Origin: Mangrovivirga halotolerans
GTDB taxonomy: Bacteria; Bacteroidota; Bacteroidia; Cytophagales; Cyclobacteriaceae
DNA length: 64,000 nucleotides
NCBI RefSeq assembly: GCF_026241165.1
Contig: NZ_JAPFQN010000003.1
Coordinates: 310,001 to 374,000 of the forward strand
Reading direction: 5' to 3'
This document shows positions 43,524 through 52,994 of the stretch, piece by piece. The position numbers and the translations under genes were made by a program. Below the pieces are notes generated by a model. The model ran no database searches and was not told where the DNA came from. It saw only the letters and a program-made list of their open reading frames with translations. The number at the start of each line of letters is the position of its first letter. Within the stretch, counting starts at the first letter, position 1.

Positions 43524-45254
43524 TTAAACCAACAAATCATTAATCATTCTTTTTGCCCAGTTTGAGATCTGCCCGTTAAATGATTCGTGAATCGAATCTA
43601 CTCCTACGTTTTTACCAATACTTAGTCTGCCTAATATAGCTAAAGGAATATTGTTTTCATTATTCCCGGGTATAACTAAACCGCTTTTTTTTGTATTAGC
43701 TCCTAAATTTTTATGATAAGGTACAATATGGTTAGCTTTTAAAAGCTTTTGTAAAAGTGGAGATTTAGTTTTGATCAATTGAGGAGGAGAGAGGACTGTG
43801 TCTGCAACTATATTCATTGAGATCGATTTTCCATTTTTTTCAAATTGCCAGCCATTCTCAGTTAAATTGATTTCTGGATTTTTTACAAATGTCAAATCCA
43901 TTACTCCAGCCTTGATCAACGCTAGTTGCTGCTGCATGCTTTCTACAGGAGGACCATAAGAATATCGTTTAATTCTTTCATTTAGATCAATGAATTTCAG
44001 ATATACTTTCTGAGGAAGATCTCGATATGACAACAGTTGATAAAACGTATGCTGGCAATGTCTCCAAACCTGGCCTATACAGTAATCAAGGGAAATCTTT
44101 GAATTTCCTGTTGCCATATCAATAAAACTTTCTATTTGAGTTACAGGATCTATTTTTTTAGAAAGGATTAATTCATGTTCGTGATCATCATCTTTTAACC
44201 AGGTTGTTATCAGAGACGAATAAACCTGCTTTTCATTTTTTTTACCTGCACATAGTTTATCAAGATCTATAAAAATTTCTGCTACAAGGGGTGAGAAATG
44301 TTTAAATATAAATTGTAGATCTCCCGGTGAATCAGATATTTCTGCTTCAATATTATTTATTAGCTTATTGAGTTGACGTTCTGAGGGCTTAAATTTATCG
44401 TCAATATATTTGTTTATTGGTTTTGGAGCAGGTGGTAAACCATCGAGAGAAAACGGGACGATCTTTTTTGGGCAGTATTTTCCTTTTTGATACCGTAGTT
44501 TTATTGTATCTGAATCTTCAAGGTGAAAACTACCACCGCGCGTATCGGTAAGCTCTCTCATTACATCGATCATTGATAGTCCGTAACCTCTGATTCCGAT
44601 AATACTTCGGTGATTAATTATTTCAGGATTATCAAATTTACTAACCGGGTAGGGGGAGGTAAAAAGAGTTGCTTCAGGTATATTATCGCAATGCTCCATC
44701 CATTTTTTTATCTGATCAGATGGTTCTACAGGTAAATGACCTAATGCCAGAGCAGCATGATCACATCTAAAAGACTTTTCTGAACTGGTGATCAATTGTA
44801 TATTATCAGAACTAATATTGGCATCTATAACCTCTTCAGGAATCTTTGTGATTAAATCGACTGAATTTAGAGCTTCAAATAGGCTCTGAAATCTCTCCTG
44901 AAGGTATTCTCCTACTTTGGCCCGGGTAGGATATTCATCAGGCGTTCTGCTGTCATTTTTTTCAATATTTGCCCAATTGTGGAAAGAGGGAAAGGATTTG
45001 ATATTCAATTTTAATAGAGAGATATCAGGACGTTCTTTAATCTTAATTTCTCTTAAGGGAAGGTTAAGCCAATTATTTACTGATTGATCTGTAGAATAAA
45101 TTTGTCCGTTGCCAAAATTGCCGGATTTTTCAAATACCAGGATATTTACCCAGTTTTCAGTTTCTTTTTGGGATAATTTTTGAAGGAGCTTTTCAATTGC
45201 ATGCAGACCTCGAGGTCCACAACCGACTATTGCAATGGTTTTTAAATTAGTCAC
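43524..45254 (-). CDS. FAD/NAD(P)-binding protein (PF13454-like)
   Basis: The longest frame starts with TTG at 45278. I prefer the GTG at 45254, which gives TNLKTIAIVGCGPRG, the family N-terminus; about 576 aa. The Rossmann motif GCGPRGLHAIEKL and the early FGNGQIYSTDQSVNNWLNLP segment match the FAD-NAD(P)-binding family, whose bacterial members are large cytoplasmic oxidoreductases of unknown substrate. A second dinucleotide-type motif is IIGIRGYGLSMIDV. Monocistronic; no linked biosynthetic gene. Confidence 0.82.
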   Translation of the reverse strand: MTNLKTIAIVGCGPRGLHAIEKLLQKLSQKETENWVNILVFEKSGNFGNGQIYSTDQSVNNWLNLPLREIKIKERPDISLLKLNIKSFPSFHNWANIEKNDSRTPDEYPTRAKVGEYLQERFQSLFEALNSVDLITKIPEEVIDANISSDNIQLITSSEKSFRCDHAALALGHLPVEPSDQIKKWMEHCDNIPEATLFTSPYPVSKFDNPEIINHRSIIGIRGYGLSMIDVMRELTDTRGGSFHLEDSDTIKLRYQKGKYCPKKIVPFSLDGLPPAPKPINKYIDDKFKPSERQLNKLINNIEAEISDSPGDLQFIFKHFSPLVAEIFIDLDKLCAGKKNEKQVYSSLITTWLKDDDHEHELILSKKIDPVTQIESFIDMATGNSKISLDYCIGQVWRHCQHTFYQLLSYRDLPQKVYLKFIDLNERIKRYSYGPPVESMQQQLALIKAGVMDLTFVKNPEINLTENGWQFEKNGKSISMNIVADTVLSPPQLIKTKSPLLQKLLKANHIVPYHKNLGANTKKSGLVIPGNNENNIPLAILGRLSIGKNVGVDSIHESFNGQISNWAKRMINDLLV

Positions 45255-45368
45255 CCGTGTAGTAATTTTTTCAGTCAAATGCTAATACAAAGTAAGAATA
45301 GCATCTTATTTAAAATAAGCGATTTAACTTAATGGAGACTAATCAATAAGGTAAAAAAATGAAAATGA

Positions 45369-46052
45369 TCAATTTTTATCATTCATAGTCGAACGATAAA
45401 GTGGGGTGATATTAAAGATCAATCCCTTCAATTGGAATTCATTGTCCTGAACTGAAAGAAAGTCATAGTTGTCTATATTCTTTTGTTTACCCCCATATTC
45501 AAGACCAAAAACATTTATAACAAAGTATTCATGCGAAGTATAGATTACGTGAATTGCTGTTTCTCTGGTTATTCCGTCACCTGTACTTAGCATTGCATCC
45601 AGGATGATGTTAATTTTGGCGAGTATTATCTCCGCCATAGGATTATTCCCTTTTGCCTTATGATAATAATAAAGTTTATCAAGGATAAATAAGTTAAAGG
45701 GATTGTCTGAAAGCGCAGAATCAGAATAAATCAGAAACTTTTTGTTATTAATAATAGCTGAATCAGATCTACTCAAAATAACATTTATACTATCTAAATA
45801 AACGGATCTGCTATATGGGCTATAATCAGGATGAAATGAGTATCCATAATATAAATGCCGTTTTTCCTGTAGGCTCATGGTTGAATCTCCCTTTTCAAAT
45901 TGTGACATTAGATGCTCAAAATAAAATGGAGACTCCACATTATTTATGCTTTTTTGAATGGCCTCATAATCCGGATCTAGAAAATCATTCTGCTGAGAAT
46001 AAGATTTTGCAATAGTGAATAGTGATAGTATAATGAATATTATTATTCTCAT
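45369..46052 (-). CDS. DUF4919-family exported protein
   Basis: A protein of 227 aa with a Sec signal peptide (to about residue 19, KSYSQ). The DUF4919 features are DPDYEAIQKSI, FEKGDSTMSLQEKRHLYYGYSF and DYSPYSRS, then a helical part with YYYHKAKGN. The family is restricted to Bacteroidota, is exported and has no known role. It stands alone on the minus strand. Confidence 0.85.
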   Translation of the reverse strand: MRIIIFIILSLFTIAKSYSQQNDFLDPDYEAIQKSINNVESPFYFEHLMSQFEKGDSTMSLQEKRHLYYGYSFHPDYSPYSRSVYLDSINVILSRSDSAIINNKKFLIYSDSALSDNPFNLFILDKLYYYHKAKGNNPMAEIILAKINIILDAMLSTGDGITRETAIHVIYTSHEYFVINVFGLEYGGKQKNIDNYDFLSVQDNEFQLKGLIFNITPLYRSTMNDKN

Positions 46053-46167
46053 AAGTCAGTATTTTTAGGACTTTGTTGTCCCATGAACCAAAAACCAGGT
46101 GTATAGTATATATTCAACGAGTTGGAATGCGATAAATTTCCTGAATAATAGTAGCACAGTAAATTAA

Positions 46168-47088
46168 TTATTTGAGTTCGATCTTACGAACCTCTATTCG
46201 ACTGGTCTTGTTAGCCCTGGTTTCGGATGTCTGAACGGATTGGATTACCCACCCTGATTCATGAACGCTGGCAGTAGTAAATATAGCCTTAGTCAAAGTA
46301 GGGAAGAGGTCTGTATTATCTGGTGTGAATTCTTCAAGGCCAGAAAAATTATTTTTCATAAAGTCATAAGTAGCCTGAGTTAATTGCTTCGAGTTGATTA
46401 CCTCTTGCATTTTCACTTCAAAAATACCTGATGAAAAGTCATTGTCTTCTAACCAAAATGTTATATCCGTGTCAAAGGGTTCACCTCCATAGATGTTTGG
46501 GACTTGAATTTCACCAAAATAGGTTTCATTATCATAAAGCTCCGTACCATGAAATTGATGAAATTGAAGAATATCCTTGATTACTTTAGTTTCAAAGTTT
46601 GTTTGCACTAAATATTCACTCTCAACCCAGCCTTTAAACTTTTCATAACTCTTTGTGCTTTCAAATTGATCACTGATAGAATTAAGATTGTTTTTTATTA
46701 AATTTTGAATAGCATTGTAGTTAATTAATTTATCAAAAATGCCTAATTCATCAGTTTTGAATTTAATTGAAAGACCAGTTAAAATCGAACTTAATTGATT
46801 TAAAGAAAAGGCGTTTGATTCAACAAGAAAATTATCATATGTCCACTCCACAGTATATGAAGTAGATGTTGAATCATAAACCTCTACAAAAACATCATAT
46901 TTTATAGATTCATTTACGACAGTATCGGTCTCAATAACTTTAAATTTATTTTCAGTAACAGTATAGGTTTTATTATCATGCAACATCCAATTTGCAAGAA
47001 TTTGAATGGCTGGGCCTGTTGGTTTATCTTGTGCTAATGACTTTAAAGATCCAATCAGGATAATTAAAAAAAATAGATACTTACTCAT
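46168..47088 (-). CDS. exported protein of unknown function
   Basis: A protein of 306 aa with a Sec signal peptide (to about residue 19, KSLAQ). The mature protein is beta-rich at the start (YTVTENKFKVIETDTVVNESIKYDVFVEVYD) and helical in the middle. It has no Cys and no repeat that I can see. It resembles a soluble periplasmic protein with a DUF-type fold common in Bacteroidota. No linked gene. Family not recognised. Confidence 0.6.
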   Translation of the reverse strand: MSKYLFFLIILIGSLKSLAQDKPTGPAIQILANWMLHDNKTYTVTENKFKVIETDTVVNESIKYDVFVEVYDSTSTSYTVEWTYDNFLVESNAFSLNQLSSILTGLSIKFKTDELGIFDKLINYNAIQNLIKNNLNSISDQFESTKSYEKFKGWVESEYLVQTNFETKVIKDILQFHQFHGTELYDNETYFGEIQVPNIYGGEPFDTDITFWLEDNDFSSGIFEVKMQEVINSKQLTQATYDFMKNNFSGLEEFTPDNTDLFPTLTKAIFTTASVHESGWVIQSVQTSETRANKTSRIEVRKIELK

Positions 47089-47514
47089 CTAAAAAATGCA
47101 TTGCTGGTTTTTCAAAAATAACAATTATGTTGAAAGTATTAACAGAATAAACGATTAATAAAGGAGGAATTATTACTTATGATTTTAATGATAACTTACT
47201 CGTGTTCGTTACTCAAGGCTGAGTGTTTATTTTCACGTAGAAATTGACAATTTTTCTTTTTATGTCTTTGAATTTAGTTTTTGCGTAATATTAATATTTA
47301 AAGAATTTTCATTAATTAATACAGGGTTGTGGCTATTGAATTCACTTAAACTTATTATATAATAACCTTTTAATTAGTGGTCAATTAATACCTGTAAGGT
47401 AATTAAATGTCTTAGTTTTCAGGTTTTTATGTGTTTTGCACTTTTTTAACATTGTTATAAAGCAATTAAACACTATAAGGTTTTTCATAGTTATATGAAA
47501 AAAAATTAACCACT
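47089..47514. other. intergenic region of 426 nt between divergent genes
   Basis: AT-rich and without an open frame. It holds promoters for the minus-strand gene ending at 46168 and the plus-strand fasciclin gene. I could not fix either promoter with confidence and see no repeat. Confidence 0.4.
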
Positions 47515-48525
47515 ATGAAACGTTTGAAAAAGCATTTATTTATGATGATTGCAGTTACAGGATTGTTGTTTGTAAGCTGTAATCAGGAAGTTGTTGAAGT
47601 AACTCCTTCCCAGGAGGAAAATATTTACGAAGCATTGGCTTCATTTGATGAAGAGATAAAGTATTATGGCTATCCGGCGATTGAAAATTCTAGCGAAGTC
47701 GAAAGAAGAGGTAGAGGAAAAGGAATGTGGATGTCTGATCGCCCAACTTTTAAAACCTTAACTGTAGCTCTGGCAAAAACTAAACTTATTTCAACAGTAG
47801 TCAGAGCAAATATTACTGTTTTTGCTCCAACTGATAAAGCTTTTGCAGAATTGGGACTTAATCCCACCAATATTGGTGATGTTCCAAATTTGAAAGAAAT
47901 TTTACTTTATCATGTTATTGGAGATAAAGTGTATTCATCTGATCTAAATTTCGGATGTTTTCCGACCCTTAGTGGTGAGGAAGTACGAGTAGACCTTACA
48001 GATGGTGTGTTTATTAATGATGCTCAGGTAATCAAACCAGATGTAAAGGCTTTTAATGGTGTTTTCCATATAATTGATAAGGTGATTTTCCCGCCTGACA
48101 AAAATATTGTCGAATTAGCAATGAGAAATCCTGATTTTTCTATCCTTGTAGACGCTGTAACCCGGGTAGGATTAGGTGGTGCATTGAGTGGTGATGATAA
48201 TCTTACTGTTTTTGCTCCAACAAATGATGCTTTTGTAGCACTATTAAGTGAATTAGGTTATAGTTCATTAGATGAAATTGATGATGAAACCCTGACTGCC
48301 GTATTATTATATCATGTTGTTGATGGAAAAATTTGTAGTAACGAACTTACTGATGAACAAATGGTACCAACTTTAAATGGTGATTCATTTACTGTTGATC
48401 TGGATAATTTAACACTAACGGATGTTAATGGTAGAGAATCTAACCTGGTTTTACCATTACTTAATCTACAAGCAACTAATGGTGTTGTTCATGTCATTGA
48501 AAGAGTACTATTGCCCACTCTTTAA
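47515..48525 (+). CDS. lipoprotein with two fasciclin (FAS1) domains
   Basis: A protein of 336 aa with lipobox FVSC (Cys22), then a Glu/Thr-rich linker and a basic patch (RRGRGKG). Two FAS1 domains follow: one about 75-195 and one about 200-336. Both have the H1 box (TVFAPTDKAF; TVFAPTNDAF) and the H2 box (GVFHIIDKVI; GVVHVIERVL). FAS1 domains mediate adhesion or bind small ligands at the cell surface. It is monocistronic with a strong terminator. Confidence 0.92.
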   Translation: MKRLKKHLFMMIAVTGLLFVSCNQEVVEVTPSQEENIYEALASFDEEIKYYGYPAIENSSEVERRGRGKGMWMSDRPTFKTLTVALAKTKLISTVVRANITVFAPTDKAFAELGLNPTNIGDVPNLKEILLYHVIGDKVYSSDLNFGCFPTLSGEEVRVDLTDGVFINDAQVIKPDVKAFNGVFHIIDKVIFPPDKNIVELAMRNPDFSILVDAVTRVGLGGALSGDDNLTVFAPTNDAFVALLSELGYSSLDEIDDETLTAVLLYHVVDGKICSNELTDEQMVPTLNGDSFTVDLDNLTLTDVNGRESNLVLPLLNLQATNGVVHVIERVLLPTL

Positions 48526-48550
48526 TTTAACTAATTAATTGTTATAATTT

Positions 48551-48580
48551 AAAAAGCCATTCAATCCTGAATGGCTTTTT
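48551..48580 (+). terminator. intrinsic terminator of the fasciclin gene
   Basis: AAAAAGCCATTCA / TGAATGGCTTTTT is a 13-bp perfect stem with a 4-nt loop, 25 nt after the stop. The T run is part of the stem. Confidence 0.85.
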
Positions 48581-48695
48581 AAATTAAGTTTATCGTATTA
48601 ATAAGTTTGCAATTATTTACCAGACCCCAATTTCAAATGGTTTATCAGCAATATTTATGAATGAGAGATCTTAAAATAATTTATGTAAAAGATTA

Positions 48696-49529
48696 TTACT
48701 TATCCTTAGGCATGGCGTAAACATCAATTGTTTGCTTCCATGATACCATATCTTCAGGAGTTTTAATTTCCTTAGTTTTGGTGTTTTCGATGAAATCTTC
48801 GAAATAAAATATATCGTAATCTAGCTGTTTGATTACCTCAAATAATTCTTTTTTGTCTTCGTCTGAACTTTTACCAAAGCTTTCAGCAACAAGATAAGGC
48901 TTGTATTCTTTGATTAACGGGGAGATCGATTTAATTATTTCCTTATCATATCCTTCCGTATCTATTTTGATGAAAGATAATTTATCTAAAAGATCGCTGT
49001 GTTTTTCTTTAAGATATTTAGTTAAATCAATCCCTTTGATTTTTTCAGGATAGACAAATTTTCCGTGTCTATTCTTTTTAGATGTAGAAATACCACCATT
49101 AGCAAATGATGCCTCTGAAGAAGTATAATAGTATTCACCTTCATCAGATGATATTGCATTGAGTAAGGGTACAATGTTGGTTTTATCCTGATTTAATTCT
49201 GCATTCTTTTGTAGAATTTTATAAACAAATGGATTAGGATCGAAACCAAAAACAACCCCTTCCTTACCGGAAGCTAGTGCCATTGGAACAGTTAAGTCAC
49301 CAATATTAGCACCAATATCAATAACCACATCCCCTCTTTTAATAAACTTTTTGAAAAAGTTGACTTCAGATTGAGTAAGTTCAATCTGTGGAACTAAAGG
49401 GTTCTCCCAGTTAGCAAATTTCACCAGACCTTCTTCAGAAAGATTAAATTCATCAACTCTGGGTGGGTATTCCTGAGTTATCCTTCTGGCTCTTTTCCTT
49501 TTAAAGCTTTCTTTTAAATAATTAAACAT
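48696..49529 (-). CDS. FkbM-family methyltransferase
   Basis: A protein of 277 aa. Motif I VIDIGANIGDLTVPMAL is typical of FkbM, followed by VFGFDPNPFVYKILQKNAELN and the family end motif FIKIDTEGYDKEIIKSI. FkbM enzymes O-methylate sugars or polyketides; no polysaccharide cluster lies nearby, so the substrate is open. The basic N-terminus (FKRKRARRITQ) is not a signal peptide. Confidence 0.9.
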   Translation of the reverse strand: MFNYLKESFKRKRARRITQEYPPRVDEFNLSEEGLVKFANWENPLVPQIELTQSEVNFFKKFIKRGDVVIDIGANIGDLTVPMALASGKEGVVFGFDPNPFVYKILQKNAELNQDKTNIVPLLNAISSDEGEYYYTSSEASFANGGISTSKKNRHGKFVYPEKIKGIDLTKYLKEKHSDLLDKLSFIKIDTEGYDKEIIKSISPLIKEYKPYLVAESFGKSSDEDKKELFEVIKQLDYDIFYFEDFIENTKTKEIKTPEDMVSWKQTIDVYAMPKDK

Positions 49530-49694
49530 TTTAGAATTAGGTAATGTGTTTTTAAGAATGTCAAGCTAAAACAATTTCTTTTTAAGACATAGAATTATTT
49601 AATAATCTTTTATGAACTACCACCTGCATGGTTATATGGATAAATATTTTTCAAATTACTTTGAAATACAAAGTACTTTTTATTAATTTGAAAT

Positions 49695-49997
49695 ATGAAA
49701 ATTAAAAGAGATATGAAAAACACACGATTAGTTTATATAATGGGGTTAGTAGTGGTAATTCTAATGATACCATTCATAACAATGCAGTTTACAAATGAAG
49801 TGGATTGGTCATTGTTTGATTTTGCAGTTATGGGGATTCTGTTGGCTGGAACCGGATTACTTATAGAGCTGGTTTTAAGAAATGTAAGGCAATTAAAATA
49901 TCGGTTGATTTTGTGTGGGATAATAGTGGCAATTTTATTTTTAGTGTGGGTAGAATTGGCTGTCGGTATTTTTGGTACTCCTTTGGCAGGGAGTTGA
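49695..49997 (+). CDS. three-helix small membrane protein
   Basis: A protein of 100 aa (an alternative ATG six codons later gives 94 aa). Three membrane helices: about 12-30, 40-60 and 71-93. The sequence VEWELAVGIFGTPLAGS-like end (WVELAVGIFGTPLAGS) and MQFTNEVDWSLFDFAVMGILL are strongly conserved, as I remember, in small Bacteroidota membrane proteins of unknown function. Divergent from the FkbM gene, with a short inverted repeat in the gap. Confidence 0.72.
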   Translation: MKIKRDMKNTRLVYIMGLVVVILMIPFITMQFTNEVDWSLFDFAVMGILLAGTGLLIELVLRNVRQLKYRLILCGIIVAILFLVWVELAVGIFGTPLAGS

Positions 49998-50067
49998 TAG
50001 AAAAATGATACTGTCGAAATATTAAGTTAATAAACCTTCTGTTATTATTTTAACTCAGGATACTTTA

Positions 50068-50538
50068 TTAGTATCCGAAGGTGTTTTCAAAATTTAGCTG
50101 CTTGTTTTCATTCTGATACTTTTTGTCTTTTTCTGTCCCTATGGCTATGCCGATTCCCATTCCAATTGGTAATCCTATTCCTGCAAATGCCATGTTATCA
50201 ATTAAGAGACTAAAAATAATTCCAAAAGGCAATCCAAACATAAGCATGCCCAGCAACATCCAGCTATTTCTGTAGTGATTTTTTGATACGATTTCGATTT
50301 CTTTTTCTATGAATTTTAGAATCCCTGTTTGTTTCTTTTTTATAACACTTCTTAATTTATTAGCGGATCCCTTTGTGGAATTAATTTCTACGATATCCTG
50401 GTTTATTTTTTTACTAATGTAGTCTGGTAGTTCTCTTTGGTTCAGTTCATCAATTAGAGAATTGAGTTGAATTTCTGCTTTCAATAGTTTTTGATCGGAA
50501 GACTTATTTAATGAAAGGTCTAATCTGCTGATATTCAT
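50068..50538 (-). CDS. coiled-coil protein with two membrane helices
   Basis: A protein of 156 aa. Residues 1-80 are charged and helical (SSDQKLLKAEIQLNSLIDELNQRELP), the pattern of a short coiled coil. Two hydrophobic segments follow (about 92-112 and 114-136), separated by a short turn, with a polar C-terminus. Family not recognised; it may be an inner-membrane organiser or sensor. Monocistronic. Confidence 0.62.
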   Translation of the reverse strand: MNISRLDLSLNKSSDQKLLKAEIQLNSLIDELNQRELPDYISKKINQDIVEINSTKGSANKLRSVIKKKQTGILKFIEKEIEIVSKNHYRNSWMLLGMLMFGLPFGIIFSLLIDNMAFAGIGLPIGMGIGIAIGTEKDKKYQNENKQLNFENTFGY

Positions 50539-50708
50539 GCTGGTATAAATATATTAGTTTAGGTAAAATTAAATGGAGTCACCGCATATCCTGTTTTATT
50601 AGGATTCACAGTTTTCTCCATTTAATAATACAAGTAAAAGCTTTTTATAAAGCCTGACTAATGATATTTATACCAGCGGTTAGTAATAATTGTGATAGGA
50701 GCGAATCT

Positions 50709-51410
50709 TTATTGTATAGAATCATTTTGGCCAGGAACTTCATATAAAATCGGCTCTTCAATTCCTCTTTTAAGCATCATTTCTTTATTTATTTGGAAAT
50801 GAAATTTCGTCATACTATTAAGATATGCCTCCAATGGAGGTAGTCCAACTTCAGCTCGACGCACATTGACATTTGCGCTATCTTCCAGGGGCATTGAAAC
50901 CGCCTGTCCTTGATTGTTATATACCACCTGGGTTCCGTATAGCAATTTTTGACCGGTGTTTTTTCTCACTCTGTCTGTTAAATACGCATAGTTTTTTCCA
51001 TTGGCATTACCTTTATCAAGTTCTGCTTTCATCAATTTCAATACCCTTTTCTGAAATTCAGGGTCAAAATCACAATGCTGTACGATCAACCAGAAATTAG
51101 AAGAACCTTCTTCACCAACAAGATCAATTCCAGGGTATCCATATTCATCCAAAATTTCTTCTGCTCTCTTTTTGTTTGCAGTAAAAACACTGTCTTTGTA
51201 AGCATTAAATTCTTCCTTGCTGTAGTCCTTGAATTTTCCACGGGGTACATTTGCGGCTGTTTGATCAACATCAGCCAGCTTATCCAATTCGTTAGCCAGT
51301 TCCTGATTAAATTGTGTTTCGATGGTTTCTGTGTTCTTTTTTTTCTCAGTGTTTGTACAACCTTGAGAAATAAAAAGTAAAGCAAGTAAAATGATGAAAT
51401 TGTGTTTCAT
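50709..51410 (-). CDS. DUF6624-family lipoprotein
   Basis: A protein of 233 aa with lipobox SQGC (Cys18) and a Lys/Glu-rich linker. The folded part has the DUF6624 pattern: RAEEILDEYGYPGIDLVGEEGSSNFWLIVQHCDFDPEFQKRVLKLM and a final LLYGTQVVYNNQGQAVSMPLEDSANVNVRRAEVGLPPLEAYL. The family is found in many Bacteroidota and in actinobacteria, usually secreted, without a known function. The DUF2490 gene ends 43 nt upstream. Confidence 0.83.
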   Translation of the reverse strand: MKHNFIILLALLFISQGCTNTEKKKNTETIETQFNQELANELDKLADVDQTAANVPRGKFKDYSKEEFNAYKDSVFTANKKRAEEILDEYGYPGIDLVGEEGSSNFWLIVQHCDFDPEFQKRVLKLMKAELDKGNANGKNYAYLTDRVRKNTGQKLLYGTQVVYNNQGQAVSMPLEDSANVNVRRAEVGLPPLEAYLNSMTKFHFQINKEMMLKRGIEEPILYEVPGQNDSIQ

Positions 51411-51452
51411 GTGGTAAGATTATTTAAAAAGTTTTTATGGAAAAGTATCAGA

Positions 51453-52154
51453 TTAAAATTTGTGATGGAGACTGAATTGAAGCTGATTTTTATTCCAGTT
51501 GTTGGTAGACTGTCTCATGATTCCACCCTGAACTTTAATTCCTTTCTTTATCACATATCCTAACGCTGAATAAAAGCGGTTTCGATCAAAGATTTCAACT
51601 GTATTTCCATCGCCTATCTCTCTTTGGCCATTGATGAAAATTTCATTATACAATGCCAGGTATAAAGCTCCAGGATCCATTGTATGTTTATTCAATGGAA
51701 TGTTTAGAAACAGATTATACCTGTAACGGGTTCTGAAATCCTGACTTTCAACAAATCGCTGTTCATATCTGAATCGATGATTGGTATAAACACGGCCTCC
51801 AAAGACTACAGGAAAGAGGATTTCCTGATAGATACGACTTTCATTTACAGTTTCAGTCAATTCTTTACCATATTGACCGGTAGTGATATTTCCATAACCC
51901 AAAGTGAATTTTACGTCAGCAGACTTAGGCTGATAGGTTACACCACCGCGGAGAAGTAATTGCTCGAGATCTCCACCCAGATTCCAGTTTCTGTATTGAA
52001 TATCTCCCTGGAAGCCCCATGAACTTTCTTTAAAGGTAGTGTTGAAAAAATACATGTACCAGGCTCCCATTTTATCGTCTTCGATCTGTGCATTAACCAC
52101 CCCCGGAAGAATGAAAAGAGCAATAATTATAATTAATGAATTTATTCGATTCAT
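51453..52154 (-). CDS. DUF2490-family outer-membrane protein
   Basis: I start the gene at the ATG at 52154 because the longer frame starts with TTG and would add 36 residues before the signal peptide. Product 233 aa with a Sec signal peptide ending NAQ. The rest is a barrel with DKMGAWYMYFFNTTFKESSWGFQGDIQYRNW, the DUF2490 opening, and a C-terminal QLQFSLHHKF. A TAnnTTTG box (complement of 52211-52218) lies about 60 nt upstream of the start. Function unknown; typically an outer-membrane protein of 220-240 aa. Confidence 0.82.
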   Translation of the reverse strand: MNRINSLIIIIALFILPGVVNAQIEDDKMGAWYMYFFNTTFKESSWGFQGDIQYRNWNLGGDLEQLLLRGGVTYQPKSADVKFTLGYGNITTGQYGKELTETVNESRIYQEILFPVVFGGRVYTNHRFRYEQRFVESQDFRTRYRYNLFLNIPLNKHTMDPGALYLALYNEIFINGQREIGDGNTVEIFDRNRFYSALGYVIKKGIKVQGGIMRQSTNNWNKNQLQFSLHHKF

Positions 52155-52210
52155 AAAAAGTGTCAGGTTATAAATGTCTGTTATTTTAAAAGCAACCAAA
52201 AAATGAGGTT

Positions 52211-52218
52211 CAAATTTA
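52211..52218 (-). promoter_or_regulatory. candidate -7 box for the DUF2490 gene
   Basis: The complement reads TAAATTTG, an exact match to TAnnTTTG. No strong -33 TTG lies at the expected 19-21 bp upstream, so this is tentative. Confidence 0.35.
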
Positions 52219-52297
52219 ATAATTATCAGGTAAACGGCTGAATTGACATGAGGGAATAACAAATAGTTTTTTTTAGACTACTTTAAATGGCTAATTA

Positions 52298-52927
52298 TCA
52301 ATTGGTAGTATTAATCAGATATTCTTTTAATCCGTTGATTTGTAAAGTGTCCGTTAATATTTCGTCCCAAACATAAAGGCTACTTTTGTCTCGTGCTAAC
52401 GGGGGAGTACTATTCTCAAAGTCAAAGTAAATCGGTTTAAATGTATTTATGTCTGCATTTGGAATTATTCCGCTCCGGGAGTAATAAATATGGTTTTTAT
52501 CTTTGGCATACATTGATTTACCGAATGTCTCAAATGTAGCACGATCTGCTTCTTTGATTGGAATAAATATTTGTCCGTCAGAGGTTAAAAATATGGAATA
52601 AACAGAATCTTTATCAGTGGCGAAACAACCGAGGTCCTGAAATGAATGAAGATCAAAATCATATTTTAGAGTAAAAAGTACGGGGCCATACCCCTCTGAG
52701 CAGGTGATGTAATACTCTTTGTTGTTTTTTATATCCCGATAAAAGTAAGGAGGAACAAATTCAAGAGTGTCATTTTCCAGATTTACCTTGTTGAGATTAG
52801 CTATACAAATAGTTTGGTCTTTCCAATTAATGTCATCCAGGAGCCTGGAAGAATTATTCTTCTGATCCTGAGCCTCAATTTTGATACAGATATTAGAAAT
52901 AATTAATATGATAAAAAGATACCTCAT
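52298..52927 (-). CDS. DKNYY-family exported protein
   Basis: A protein of 209 aa with a Sec signal peptide (to about residue 19, KIEAQ). It contains the repeat that names the DKNYY family, with SMYAKDKNHIYYSRSGI and a second weaker copy (ATDKDSVYSIFL; RDKSSLYVWDE). The family is secreted and binds an unknown ligand. No linked genes. It may be cotranscribed with nothing, as the gaps on both sides exceed 60 nt. Confidence 0.75.
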   Translation of the reverse strand: MRYLFIILIISNICIKIEAQDQKNNSSRLLDDINWKDQTICIANLNKVNLENDTLEFVPPYFYRDIKNNKEYYITCSEGYGPVLFTLKYDFDLHSFQDLGCFATDKDSVYSIFLTSDGQIFIPIKEADRATFETFGKSMYAKDKNHIYYSRSGIIPNADINTFKPIYFDFENSTPPLARDKSSLYVWDEILTDTLQINGLKEYLINTTN

Positions 52928-52994
52928 TGAGCAATGGTAGACTATTTCAAATTTAAATCGAGCAGTAAATTAATTCATGTGACTTAATTAAAGA

